Part shown: positions 34,290-43,325 of the stretch, in pieces | Layout: each line of letters opens with the position of its first letter | Numbering within the stretch: the first letter of the stretch is position 1 | Source: Candidatus Rhodoferax randersensis | GTDB taxonomy: Bacteria > Pseudomonadota > Gammaproteobacteria > Burkholderiales > Burkholderiaceae_C | Length of the DNA: 64,000 nucleotides | Reading direction: 5' to 3' | NCBI GenBank assembly: GCA_016718155.1 | Contig: JADKEH010000001.1 | Span: 62,001 to 126,000 of the forward strand | The notes under the pieces: generated by a model | What the model saw: the letters and a program-made list of their open reading frames with translations, nothing else | Told to the model about the DNA's origin: nothing | The model's database searches: none | Made by a program: the position numbers and the translations under genes

Positions 34290-35909
34290 ATGCGACGATG
34301 GAATGGTTGGGGCGACGACGCCACCTCGATGGACCTGAACGACAAGGCGCGCGCCATGATGCGCGAGCGCTTGGGCCCCGGCCAGCCTGGGCGCGATGCC
34401 ACGCGCGAGGACATCCTGGCGCAGATCGCGCCCTCGCGCCTGGGCGACGCCCACCCCTTGATCCAGACCGACGCCTCAACCCGCTTGAGCATGGCCCTGG
34501 GCGAAAGTTTTGCGGACTGGATTCGCAAACGCTTCGGCGCCCTGCCGCCGGTGCCCGATGGGGTGGCCTTCGTCGAGTCGGCCGAGCAAGTGCGTGAACT
34601 GCTGGACCTGGCGCAGGCGAATGGCTGGATGGTGATCCCCTTTGCCGGGGGCACCAGCGTGGCCGGTCATCTGGACTGCCCGATCAGCCAGCGCCCGATC
34701 CTGTCCATCAACCTGACCCGTTTGAACCAACTGCTGCACCTGGACCGGTCCAGCCAGTTGGCCACCTTTGGCGCGGGCACAACCGGGCCGATGGTCGAGG
34801 CGCAATTGCGCGCGCACGGCTACACACTGGGGCACTTTCCGCAGTCGTTTGAATACTCCACTGTGGGCGGTTGGGTGGTGACACGCTCCAGTGGCCAGCA
34901 GTCGATGCGCTACGGGCGCATCGAGCAGTTGTTTGCCGGTGGTCACATGGAGACACCGGTCGGCACACTCACCATTCCCACCCTGCCCGCGAGCAGCGCC
35001 GGGCCGGACCTGCGCGAACTGGTGATGGGCTCGGAGGGTCGTTTTGGCATCCTCACCGAGGCCACGGTACGGGTCACGCCGCTGCCGGAGCACGAGAGTT
35101 TTCACGCCATCTTTCTGCCCAACTGGGACGCCGCCGAGGCGGCCGTGCGCACCCTGGTGCAGCGCAAGTTGCCGCTGTCCATGCTGCGCCTGTCCAACGG
35201 CATCGAGACTGAAACCAACCTCACCCTGGCCGGCCACGCCAGGCTGATCGGCTGGCTGGAGCGCTACCTGGCCCTGCGCGGCTGCGGCGCGGGCAAATGC
35301 ATGCTGATGGTGGGCGTCAGCGCCGACCGGCGCACCGCCCGCCACGCCTTGAAGGAAGCCCGGCGCACGCTGGGCCAGTATGGTGCGGTCTACATCGGCA
35401 CCGCCATGGGAGCGAAGTGGGCGGCCAACCGCTTCAAGGGCCCCTACCTGCGCAACACGCTGTGGGACGAAGGCTACAGCGCCGACACCATCGAGTCCGC
35501 CGTGGACTGGCCCAACGTCAAGCCGCTGATGCTGGCCATGGAACAGGCCTCGCGTGACGTGTTTGCCGAGTACGGCGAGCGCGTGCACGCCTTCACCCAC
35601 CTGTCGCACCTGTACCCGCAGGGCAGCAGCATCTACTCGCAGTTTGTCTGGGCCACCGCACCGGGCGGTTTTGCACCCAACTTCGAGCGCTGGCAGAAGC
35701 TCAAAGCCGCCGTGGCCGCCACCATTGCCGCGCACGGTGGCACGGTCAGCCACCAGCACGGTGTCGGGCGCGACCACGCCACCCACCTGAAGGACGAAAA
35801 AGGCCCGCTGGGCATGGCGACCTTGGCTAAGTTATGCCGCCATTTCGATCCCAACAAGATCATGAACCCCGGCAAACTGCTGCAGGACGACGGACCATGG
35901 GCGAGTTGA
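34290..35909 (+). CDS. FAD-binding oxidase (alkyldihydroxyacetonephosphate synthase/GlcD-like)
   Basis: 539 aa from ATG 34290, preceded by CAGGAGCC. The frame is open for another 186 codons upstream, but these lie over the divergent regulator. The vanillyl-alcohol-oxidase-type FAD domain shows PFAGGTSVAGHL, GTTGPMVEAQLRAHGYTLGHFPQSFEYSTVGGWVVTRSSGQ-like sequence and ELVMGSEGRFGILTEATVRVTPLPE. The C-terminal cap ends with HQHGVGRDHA and FDPNKIMNPGKLL. It groups with alkylglycerone-phosphate synthase-like oxidases. With glpD and a kinase, a role in glycerol- or polyol-derived phosphate metabolism is inferred; the actual substrate is not known. Confidence 0.85.
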   Translation: MRRWNGWGDDATSMDLNDKARAMMRERLGPGQPGRDATREDILAQIAPSRLGDAHPLIQTDASTRLSMALGESFADWIRKRFGALPPVPDGVAFVESAEQVRELLDLAQANGWMVIPFAGGTSVAGHLDCPISQRPILSINLTRLNQLLHLDRSSQLATFGAGTTGPMVEAQLRAHGYTLGHFPQSFEYSTVGGWVVTRSSGQQSMRYGRIEQLFAGGHMETPVGTLTIPTLPASSAGPDLRELVMGSEGRFGILTEATVRVTPLPEHESFHAIFLPNWDAAEAAVRTLVQRKLPLSMLRLSNGIETETNLTLAGHARLIGWLERYLALRGCGAGKCMLMVGVSADRRTARHALKEARRTLGQYGAVYIGTAMGAKWAANRFKGPYLRNTLWDEGYSADTIESAVDWPNVKPLMLAMEQASRDVFAEYGERVHAFTHLSHLYPQGSSIYSQFVWATAPGGFAPNFERWQKLKAAVAATIAAHGGTVSHQHGVGRDHATHLKDEKGPLGMATLAKLCRHFDPNKIMNPGKLLQDDGPWAS

Positions 35910-35932
35910 GGAATGGGTCCCAACCAATCACC

Positions 35933-36173
35933 CGTCATCGCGAGCGCAGCGCGGCGATCCATGACTGCGACGCTGATATGAACGTCATTGCGCGAGCGAA
36001 AGCGACGCGGCAACACGCTGCGCTTTCCATGATCCGGCCGTCATTGCGAACGAAGTGAAGCAATCCAGGACCCCAGAATACATGGATCGCCACGGCCTGC
36101 GGCCTCGCGATGACGATGCTGGTTCAAGCTCCGTGTGCGGTATCGACCCGGATTCGGGAGACTCGCCATGACG
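35933..36173. repeat. Modular inverted-repeat element, locus 5
   Basis: A partial unit beginning CGTCATCGCGAGCGCAGCGC (35933-36038) and a complete composite (36039-36173) in locus 1 orientation: arm CGTCATTGCGAACGAAGTGA, partner ATGGATCGCC to TCGCGATGACG, then the tail TCCGTGTGCGGTATCG to ACTCGCCATGACG. It fills almost the entire gap before glpD, ending 12 bases upstream of its ATG. Confidence 0.85.
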
Positions 36174-36185
36174 GGAGGTGAAGCC

Positions 36186-37821
36186 ATGTGTGTCGAAAAC
36201 CACAGCCCTGTTTCGAGGCGTTCCACTGCGCTGGCGCAGCTCGACAGCCAAGAGTGGGACCTGGTGGTGATTGGCGGTGGCATCACTGGCGCGGGTGTGG
36301 CCCAGCAAGCGGCGCGCCGGGGCTGGTCGGTGTTGTTGCTGGAGCAGCGTGACTTTGCCTGGGGCACCTCCAGCCGCTCTTCCAAGCTGGTGCACGGTGG
36401 CTTGCGTTACCTCAAAGAGGGCGACCTCAAGACCACGCTGCACTCCGTGCGCGAGCGCCAGCGGCTGATGCGCGAAGCGCCGGAGCTGATCGAGCCGCAG
36501 AGCTTTTTGTTCGCCAACTGCACCGGTCGCAAGCCTGGGCGCTGGTTGTTTCAGACCGGCTTGATGGTCTACGACCTGATGGCCGGGCAACGCGGCCACT
36601 ACTGGGCGAGCTTAAGTACCGCACAAACATTGGCCCCCGGGCTCAAACCGCGCCACATGCGGGGCGCACTGGTCTTCTCCGATGCCAAGACCGACGACGC
36701 ACGCCTGGTCTGGCGGGTGTTGATGGAGGCGCAGCGTGATGGCGCGGTGCTGCTGAACTACGTCGCGGCGCGGGGCCTGCAGCTCGCCGCCGGCCAAGTG
36801 CGCGGCCTTGATGTCGAAGACGTGCGCACCGGCCAACACCATGCCGTGCGGGCCAAGGCGGTGGTCAACGCCACCGGCGCCTGGGCCGACCAACTGCGCG
36901 GCGGGATCGGGGCCAAGCCGATGCTGCGGCCTTTGCGTGGCAGCCACCTGGTGGTGCCGTTCTGGCGTTTGCCGGTGGCCCAGTCGATCAGCCTGATGCA
37001 TCCGGTTGACGGCCGCCCGGTGTTCCTCTACCCCTGGGAAGGCGCCACGCTGATTGGCACCACCGACCTCGACCACCATGGTGACCTGAACGTGGAGGCC
37101 AGCATCACACCGGCTGAAGTCGATTACCTGATCACCGCTGTCAACGACCAGTTTCCCGCCGCCGCCTTGGTACCGGCCGATATCAGCGCCTGTTATGCCG
37201 GTGTGCGCCCGGTGGTGGACGATGGCAAGGGCGATGCCTCCCAGGCCACGCGCGACCATGTGGTGCTGGACGAGTCGGGCCTGATCACGCTGACCGGCGG
37301 CAAGCTCACCACCTTTCGGCTGATGGCGCAAGACGCGCTGGCGCTGGCCGCGCCCCACGTGGGCAAAGCCTTTGTGCGGGACAACGCGGTCATGTTCACC
37401 GCCACCCCGCGCCTAAATCCAGCTTGGAGCGCCGCCGTGCGTTACCGGCTGGCGGCGCGCTATGGCTACCGTGGCGCCGACCTCGCTGCCGACGCGACGG
37501 ATACCGAACTACAGACCATCCCCGGCACCCACACCCTGTGGCTGGAACTGGCCATCGCGGCCCAGTTTGAGTCAGTACTGCACCTGGACGACCTGCTCCT
37601 GCGCCGCACGCGCCTGGGGCTCTTGTTGCCACGCGGTGCACTCGACCACTTGCCGCGCATCCGTTCCTTGTGCGAGCCGCATCTGCAATGGGGCGAAGCA
37701 ATGGGCCACCGAGCTTGCGCGCTACCAGGCCCTCATTGCGGCGCACTACCAACTGCCAATTGCCCCGTCGCCCGACCTGGCCCAACCCCCGTCATTGCAC
37801 GCGCAGCAGGGCCAACCATGA
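36186..37821 (+). CDS. glpD: Glycerol-3-phosphate dehydrogenase/oxidase, C-terminus frameshifted
   Basis: About 545 aa if the end is corrected, from ATG 36186, which has GGGAGGTGAAGCC upstream. FAD motif GGGITGAG (30-37), SRSSKLVHGGLRYLKEGD and the long body with GATLIGTTDLDHHGDL match membrane-associated aerobic GlpD, which feeds electrons to quinone. The reading frame changes near the G4 run at 37690-37693. Removing one G gives the expected tail (KQWATELARYQALIAAHYQL) to a TGA at 37821. As read, the frame runs through repeat DNA to 38042 and adds an irrelevant tail. Whether this is a real mutation or a sequencing error is open. Neighbours suggest glycerol or polyol use. Confidence 0.85.
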
Positions 37822-38010
37822 GATTCGTCATTGAAATTGGCGAGTCGCTCCTGCTCCTTGCAATGACGAACACCGCGCGGCAATCCAGGGCTCATGGATT
37901 GCCGCGCTGCGCTCGCAATGACGAGCCTCCCGCGTCATTGCCAACCCACTCACCCCACATCGCCAACCCACTCCCCCGTCATCGCGAGGCCGAAGGCCGT
38001 GGCGATCCAT
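37790..38010. repeat. Modular inverted-repeat element, locus 6
   Basis: A cluster of partial units following glpD: one begins CGTCATTGCACGCGCAGCAG at 37790, another runs 37826-37868, then CGCGGCAATCCAGG to CGCTCGCAATGACG (ending 37923), and an arm CGTCATCGCGAGGCCGAAGG at about 37977-38010. The corrected glpD stop at 37821 lies inside the first unit, so the repeat contributes the last codons. Confidence 0.75.
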
Positions 38011-38060
38011 GCTGGATGGGCCTACGACGGTCAACCGACTAGCGCTTCCTTGGAGCCGCC

Positions 38061-39632
38061 ATGAGCACCACCATCAAACCTCACCTATTAGCCATCGACA
38101 ACGGCACCCAAAGCGTGCGCGCCCTGCTGTTTGACCTGCAGGGCAATCTGGTCGACAAGGCGCAGGTGATGATCGACAGCTACCGCTCGCCACAACCGGG
38201 CTGGGTCGAGAATGATCCCGAGGCCTTTTGGCAAGCGCTGTGCCAGGCCTGTCAGCAACTGTGGGCCACCACCTCGGTGCCCAAGAGCGCTATCGCCGGT
38301 GTCGTCATCACCACCCAACGCGGCACCACCATTGCCTTGGACCAACACGGCCAGCCGCTGCGGCCAGCCATGATCTGGCTGGACCAGCGGCGTGTGGAGC
38401 AGGTGCCCAAACTCAAGTGGTGGTGGGAAGCCGCTTTCAGGCTGATTGGCATGCGCGACACCGTCAAGCACTTCCAGAAAGAAGCCGAGGCCAATTGGAT
38501 CGCGCAACACCAGCCACAGATCTGGGCCCAGACCGACAAATACCTCCTGCTGTCGGGCTACCTCAACTACCGATTTACCGGCCGTTTTGTCGACTCGGTG
38601 GCGTCACAGGTCGGCTACGTGCCGTTCGACTACAAAAAGGGTTGCTGGGCGGCGACGCACGACTGGAAGTGGCAGGCCATGCCGATCAAGCCCAGCATGT
38701 TGCCCGAGCTGGTGGCGGCTGGCACCGTCATCGGCAAGGTCGATGCCAAGGTGGCACTGGCTACCGGCATTCCCGAAGGCCTGCCCATCGTCGCCGGTGC
38801 CGCAGACAAGGCCTGCGAGGTGATTGGCGCGGGTTGCCTCACACCCGAGATTGCCTGCCTGTCCTATGGCACCACCGCCACCATCAACACCACCACGCCG
38901 CGCTATCTGGAGGCCACCCCTTTCATTCCGCCCTACCAGGCGGCCGTGCCCCATCACTACAACACCGAGATCCAGATCACGCGGGGGTTTTGGATGGTGA
39001 GTTGGTTCAAGGAGCAATTTGGCCTGCATGAACAACAACTCGCCAAGGCACGTGGCGTGGCGCCGGAGACCTTGTTCGACGAATTGGTGAATGCCGTGCC
39101 GCCCGGCGCGCAAGGCTTGATGCTGCAGCCCTTCTGGAACCCCGGCATCAAGGTGCCCGGCCCCGAGGCCAAGGGCGCCATCATCGGTTTTGGTGATGTG
39201 CACCAGCGCGCCCACCTTTACCGCGCCATTCTGGAAGGCCTGGCCTACGCCCTGCGCGAGGCCAAGGAACGCATCGAGAAGCGCGGTGGCACGCCCATCA
39301 CCAAGGTACGTGTATCGGGTGGTGGCTCACAAAGCGACGCGGCGATGCAAATCACGGCCAACATCTTCAACCTGCCGTGTGAACGCCCGCATTTGTACGA
39401 GACCAGTGGCCTCGGTGCCGCGATCCTGGCCGCAGTGAGCCTGAAACTCCACCCCGACTTTGCTACGGCCATCGCAAAAATGACCCGCATCGGCCAGGTG
39501 TTTCAGCCCGAGCCGGTGCACGCCCAAACCTACGAGCAACTCTACCGCCGCGTCTATTGCCGCATGTACCAGCGGCTGCAGCCGCTGTATCGCGATATTC
39601 AGGACATCACCGGTTATCCGGAGCATGGGTGA
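38061..39632 (+). CDS. FGGY-family carbohydrate kinase
   Basis: 523 aa. It phosphorylates a sugar or polyol with ATP. The N-terminal phosphate site is LAIDNGTQSVRALLFD (residues about 9-24), the substrate segment is GVVITTQRGTTIALDQ, and the second FGGY domain has ACLSYGTTATINTTT and VRVSGGGSQSDAAMQITANIF. It is longer than GlpK-type glycerol kinases and lacks their clear signatures, so the substrate may be glycerol, another polyol or a ketose. Starting just downstream of glpD and following its strand suggests it supplies the phosphate that GlpD oxidises. Confidence 0.87.
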   Translation: MSTTIKPHLLAIDNGTQSVRALLFDLQGNLVDKAQVMIDSYRSPQPGWVENDPEAFWQALCQACQQLWATTSVPKSAIAGVVITTQRGTTIALDQHGQPLRPAMIWLDQRRVEQVPKLKWWWEAAFRLIGMRDTVKHFQKEAEANWIAQHQPQIWAQTDKYLLLSGYLNYRFTGRFVDSVASQVGYVPFDYKKGCWAATHDWKWQAMPIKPSMLPELVAAGTVIGKVDAKVALATGIPEGLPIVAGAADKACEVIGAGCLTPEIACLSYGTTATINTTTPRYLEATPFIPPYQAAVPHHYNTEIQITRGFWMVSWFKEQFGLHEQQLAKARGVAPETLFDELVNAVPPGAQGLMLQPFWNPGIKVPGPEAKGAIIGFGDVHQRAHLYRAILEGLAYALREAKERIEKRGGTPITKVRVSGGGSQSDAAMQITANIFNLPCERPHLYETSGLGAAILAAVSLKLHPDFATAIAKMTRIGQVFQPEPVHAQTYEQLYRRVYCRMYQRLQPLYRDIQDITGYPEHG

Positions 39633-39699
39633 CCGTCCTTGATCGCGCGGCCCCCGCCAAGCTGCAGCCGCCTGACGCTGCTGATCAAGTCAGTGCACG

Positions 39700-41031
39700 T
39701 CAGTGTTTCGTCCGAGCGGTTAAGTCCTGCGGGACCCGCACGCTGGCGACCGTGCCGCCACCGGGCCGGGCAGAGAGTTCCACCGTCCAGCCGTTGGCAG
39801 TGGCGAGTTGGCGCACGATGGCCAGGCCTAGGCCGCTGCCGCCAGTGCGACTGCTGCGTGAGGGCTCCAGCCGATAGAAAGGCCGGAATACCTTTTCGCG
39901 TTCATCTTCCGGAATGCCCGACCCCTGGTCCAGGACGCTTATCTCGACGAAACGATCGGAGATGCGGTATTCGATGTCAATCGCTTGTCCATCGCCGTAA
40001 CGCAGTGCGTTGTCGACCAGGTTGGAGAGGATACGCTTGAGCGCCAGCGGGCGCACGCGCAGATGGCAATCGGGACCCTTGTGGCCACGGATCTCGACAC
40101 CCGTGCCTGCAAACTCCATGGCGACTTCGGCAAGCAGGTCGCACAAGTCCAGCTCGACTGACTCCTTCTCCGCGAAATCGCGACTCACTTCCAGGCAACG
40201 GGCGATCAATTCATTCATGCCTTCAACGTCGCGCAGTACTCGGTCGAGGAGATCACGGTCGGGCTTTTCCGAGAGCATACCCAGTGCGAGCTGGATGCGC
40301 GCCAACGGCGTACGCAGGTCGTGCGAGATGCCGGCCAGCAGTGTGGTGCGGTTGGTCAGCAACTCCTCGACCTGTTCCCCCATGCGATTGAACTCCCGCG
40401 CCAGCGTGGCGAGCTCGACCGGACCGGTTTCTGGCAACGGTTCAAGCCGCTGGCCCTGGCCGATGCGCTGAGTCGCTGCGGACAGGCGCAACAGGGGCGC
40501 AATCAACCAGCGCGCCATCCAGGTTGAGGTGATTAGCGTCACAACCGTGCCCACGGACAGGATCAGCAACATGGCGAGCCAGGGCTGCACGTCAATGCGA
40601 CTGGCCGGAAAGCCGACACGCACCGTGGCCCCGGCCGCGGGCAGATCCGCCCAGTACCATTGCTCGCCGTCGTCGGCACGGCTGGCGAGCAGCTCAATAC
40701 TCTTGCCGGCGCGTGTGCTCAAGGCTGTTTCAAGCAACTGGAAATAGGGAATCTGCCGATTGAAGTCAGTCGCGGCGCCGGGCGGATCCTGCACGCGCAG
40801 CCGGTGCACGTGGCTGATGTGTTCCTGCAGCCACACCCGCTCGGCGACCGGCTCAACTTGCCATGATGCCGCCGTGGCTAGCATCAGCGCGGCAAAATCA
40901 TTGGTCGCTTGGCGGCCCAGCGGCACCAAGGCAAAGTAAGTGATGACGGTGATGGTGAACATCTGGAATGCAAACGAAACCAGGGCAATCACCAGCGCAG
41001 TACGCCCGAACAGGGTGCGCGGGGCAATCAT
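39700..41031 (-). CDS. Sensor histidine kinase (EnvZ-like)
   Basis: 443 aa from ATG 41031, which overlaps the response regulator stop (ATGA). Membrane segments lie at about 12-38 and 152-172, with a periplasmic sensor of about 110 residues between. A HAMP domain (APLLRLSAATQRIGQG) follows, then the H-box GISHDLRTPLARI with His 237, the N-box NLVDNALRYG, and ATP-lid motifs DQGSGIPEDE and GGSGLGLAIVRQLA. It should phosphorylate the regulator encoded upstream. The sensed signal is unknown, but the divergent haem/sox cluster suggests a sulfur compound or redox cue. Confidence 0.92.
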   Translation of the reverse strand: MIAPRTLFGRTALVIALVSFAFQMFTITVITYFALVPLGRQATNDFAALMLATAASWQVEPVAERVWLQEHISHVHRLRVQDPPGAATDFNRQIPYFQLLETALSTRAGKSIELLASRADDGEQWYWADLPAAGATVRVGFPASRIDVQPWLAMLLILSVGTVVTLITSTWMARWLIAPLLRLSAATQRIGQGQRLEPLPETGPVELATLAREFNRMGEQVEELLTNRTTLLAGISHDLRTPLARIQLALGMLSEKPDRDLLDRVLRDVEGMNELIARCLEVSRDFAEKESVELDLCDLLAEVAMEFAGTGVEIRGHKGPDCHLRVRPLALKRILSNLVDNALRYGDGQAIDIEYRISDRFVEISVLDQGSGIPEDEREKVFRPFYRLEPSRSSRTGGSGLGLAIVRQLATANGWTVELSARPGGGTVASVRVPQDLTARTKH

Positions 41032-41735
41032 TTCCGGCCCAGCCCGCCCGGCGAGAAGATATAGCCTTCGCCCCAAACGGTGCGAAGGTAGGCCGGGTGA
41101 GCCGGATCGACCTCGATCTTGCGGCGCAGGCGGGTGACGCGCACATCGACCATGCGGTCGAACGGGGCGCGCTCGTAGCCCTTGAGAAGGTCGACCAGCG
41201 TATCGCGGCTAAGCACGAGGTCCGGATGGTCGAGCAGGACCTTCAGCAGGGAGAACTCCGCACCCGACACCTCGATCTCCTCGCCGTTGCGCGTCAGGCG
41301 GCGCGCTTCCAGATCGACTTCGAAAGGACCGAAGCGGCGCAGTCTTCCTGGCTCGGCAGCAGGCTGCCGGCGCCGTAACACGGCGGTCACGCGCGCCAGC
41401 AACTCGCGATGGCTGAAGGGTTTGGGCAGATAGTCGTCCGCGCCAACCTCCAGGCCAACGATGCGGTCGACCTCCTCGCCGCGCGCCGAGAGCATGATGA
41501 TCGCTGGCGATCCCTGCGCGCTGAGCCCGCGCGCCAGCGACAAACCATCCTCGCCCGGCAGCATGACATCGAGCAGGATCAAGTCGACCGGATAGGTGGC
41601 AAGGTAGCGCTTCATGGCGGCGCCATCGGCCACCCCCGCGGCCTCATAGCCGTTGTCCGAGAGATAGCGCACGAGCAGCTCACGCAAGCCCTCGTCGTCG
41701 TCCACTACCAGTATGTGATTGCGGCATGCAGCCAC
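41028..41735 (-). CDS. OmpR-family response regulator
   Basis: 235 aa from a GTG at 41735 that follows AGGGAGCGG at good spacing; a GTG at 41789 would add 18 poorly conserved residues. The receiver domain has acidic DDD at 12-14, the phospho-acceptor Asp 56 (LILLDVMLPGEDG) and a Lys near 106. The winged-helix DNA-binding domain has SGAEFSLLKVLLDHPDLVLSR and RLRRKIEVDPAHPAYLRTVWGEGYIF. Its gene diverges from the DUF3365 haem protein gene, with an 8-base inverted repeat between them that may be its operator. Confidence 0.92.
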   Translation of the reverse strand: MAACRNHILVVDDDEGLRELLVRYLSDNGYEAAGVADGAAMKRYLATYPVDLILLDVMLPGEDGLSLARGLSAQGSPAIIMLSARGEEVDRIVGLEVGADDYLPKPFSHRELLARVTAVLRRRQPAAEPGRLRRFGPFEVDLEARRLTRNGEEIEVSGAEFSLLKVLLDHPDLVLSRDTLVDLLKGYERAPFDRMVDVRVTRLRRKIEVDPAHPAYLRTVWGEGYIFSPGGLGRK

Positions 41736-41834
41736 GGCGTCATCCGCTCCCTGAAACAGCTTGAAACAATTTAGGCCTCTGTGCAACACGTCGGAAACCG
41801 CTCTTTCCTAATCTCGCTACTGCAACGCGTATCG

Positions 41835-41870
41835 GCGTGCCAGTGAAGATCAGTGCCCGCATTGGCACGC
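41835..41870. promoter_or_regulatory. Inverted repeat between the divergent two-component and haem/sox genes
   Basis: GCGTGCCA (41835-41842) and TGGCACGC (41863-41870) are perfect complements 20 bases apart, centred between the regulator gene and the DUF3365 gene. The location fits an operator controlling both directions; binding by the adjacent regulator is an inference. Confidence 0.4.
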
Positions 41871-41909
41871 GTTATGCCGAAGCCAAAACACAACTCAAGC
41901 GAGGAGAAG

Positions 41910-42680
41910 ATGATGATCAGACGTGTGGTGACACTTGCCGCAATTATGCTGGCAACCGCGCACGCCGCAGCTGAAACCGTTGGCGCTGCGGCGAAGGGGG
42001 GACATCCGGAGTACCTGTTCCTGGAAAAGACGCCGCGCGCAGAAGCCGCGGCAACGGCGGAGAAACTCGCCAAAACCGTCATTGCCGCGCGCATGATCAT
42101 TTTTGCCTATGCCGGCAAGTTCGTCGATCCCACCCTGGGCGACAAAGGATTTTCCGGCGAGTTCTTCGAACGGCAATGGCGGGTCTCTGTCGAAAGCGAA
42201 TTGATCGACGCCACGCCCAACCAGAAGAAGATCATCGAAAAGCTTTTCTGGGCCGGCCGCCAGGTGATTGACAACAACCAGGATCGCCTCAACGTCAAGG
42301 GCATCGGCTGGAAGCACTTCTTGCCTGCCAAGTGGGAGCGGGAAATGGGCCAGGTATTCACGGCCCGCACCGGCATCGTCATCAAGCAGCCCGGCCGCGC
42401 CTACCGCAGCCCGGTCAACGTACCTGACGAGCTGGAACGCAGCGTGCTGCAGCACTACGTCGACGCTGGCCAGGGCGACAACAAGCCGCGTACCGCTTTC
42501 ACATCCATGGGCAAACAGGCCGTGTACCGCCACATGGAGCCGATCCGTCTGATCCCGCCCTGCCTGTCCTGCCACGGCAAGCCGAAGGGTGCACCCGACA
42601 TGCTCGGCTTCCAGAAGGATGGCCTGGAGTCCGGCGATCTGATCGGGCTGATGAGCGTGACGATTGCAGTAGACGACTGA
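41910..42680 (+). CDS. DUF3365 (Tll0287-like) c-type haem protein
   Basis: 256 aa from ATG 41910, preceded by GCGAGGAGAAG. An N-terminal signal peptide (cleavage after about residue 21, AHAAAET) sends it to the periplasm. The DUF3365 core contains FVDPTLGDKGFSGEFFERQW-like sequence and ELERSVLQHYVD, and one c-type haem site CLSCH is at 218-222. Tll0287-like proteins are single-haem sensors or redox proteins with cysteine/histidine ligation. It is the first gene of the nine-gene sox-like block, so it may feed or sense redox state for it. Its function is otherwise unknown. Confidence 0.83.
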   Translation: MMIRRVVTLAAIMLATAHAAAETVGAAAKGGHPEYLFLEKTPRAEAAATAEKLAKTVIAARMIIFAYAGKFVDPTLGDKGFSGEFFERQWRVSVESELIDATPNQKKIIEKLFWAGRQVIDNNQDRLNVKGIGWKHFLPAKWEREMGQVFTARTGIVIKQPGRAYRSPVNVPDELERSVLQHYVDAGQGDNKPRTAFTSMGKQAVYRHMEPIRLIPPCLSCHGKPKGAPDMLGFQKDGLESGDLIGLMSVTIAVDD

Positions 42681-42703
42681 TTTTTTTTACCACAAGGAAC
42701 GCA

Positions 42704-43303
42704 ATGATGAAGAAGCAATGGATTGTTATCTGCCTGGCAGCGGCTGTCGTGAGCCTGGGTGTGACCGGCCCGGCTTGGTCGCAGGCGCCAAGCAAGGAAG
42801 CCATGCAGCGCGGCATGCAGGCCCAGCAAAAGAATATGTCGATGATGACGCCTGACGTCCTGGAGAAGGCCAACGCGCTGTCGCCCGAAATAAAACAGTT
42901 TCTGCTCAAGGTCGCTGCCAATCACAGTCGCCACAGTGAGACGCTGACCATGGTGCAAGTCATGCAGGAGATGCTCGCCGACTACCAGGCCGTCGGCGCC
43001 GCCATTGCCACGGACAACGGCGAGCAGGCTGCCGATGCCGCACGCCGCATAGCCGACCACCGGTTGCCGCGCGGCGGCATGTTGCCCTACCTGCCGCTTG
43101 AAAAGGTGAATACCAAGGATCTGTCGGTCCTGCCGGCCATGGAAATGGCCGTAGAGGGCAGCGCCAAGAGGTTGGCGGCGGCCGCCGAGAAGGGCGATAT
43201 GGCGGGCGCAGCCGAGCAGTTCGGCACGATGACTTCCGGCTGCGTCGCTTGCCACGCCCACTTCCGCGGTCAGCCAGGCACCACACCTCGGTTGAAAAAA
43301 TAA
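42704..43303 (+). CDS. Cytochrome c'-like periplasmic haem protein
   Basis: 199 aa with a signal peptide (cleavage near residue 26, PAWSQAP). The single haem motif CVACH is at 180-184, close to the C-terminus and followed by a short tail. That arrangement, with long helical stretches rich in Ala, Met and Glu before it, fits the four-helix-bundle class such as cytochrome c' or c556. It is longer than ordinary c' (about 130 residues) because of an N-terminal extension. It is in the periplasm. A similar, smaller protein is encoded at the end of the block, suggesting duplication or a redox pair. Confidence 0.78.
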   Translation: MMKKQWIVICLAAAVVSLGVTGPAWSQAPSKEAMQRGMQAQQKNMSMMTPDVLEKANALSPEIKQFLLKVAANHSRHSETLTMVQVMQEMLADYQAVGAAIATDNGEQAADAARRIADHRLPRGGMLPYLPLEKVNTKDLSVLPAMEMAVEGSAKRLAAAAEKGDMAGAAEQFGTMTSGCVACHAHFRGQPGTTPRLKK

Positions 43304-43325
43304 ACCACTCAAGGACGAAATAATC

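Noticed and set aside
34476..35786. 436-residue minus-strand open frame under the FAD oxidase
   Set aside because: It is antisense to an unambiguous oxidase gene and has the typical Gln/His/Arg-rich composition of a shadow frame.
37822..38042. Long C-terminal tail of GlpD as read
   Set aside because: The tail is translated from repeat units; the conserved end lies in another frame after a one-base correction at a G4 run.
41736..41789. Longer N-terminus of the response regulator starting at GTG 41789
   Set aside because: The extra 18 residues are not part of a receiver domain, and a ribosome-binding site is well placed for the GTG at 41735.
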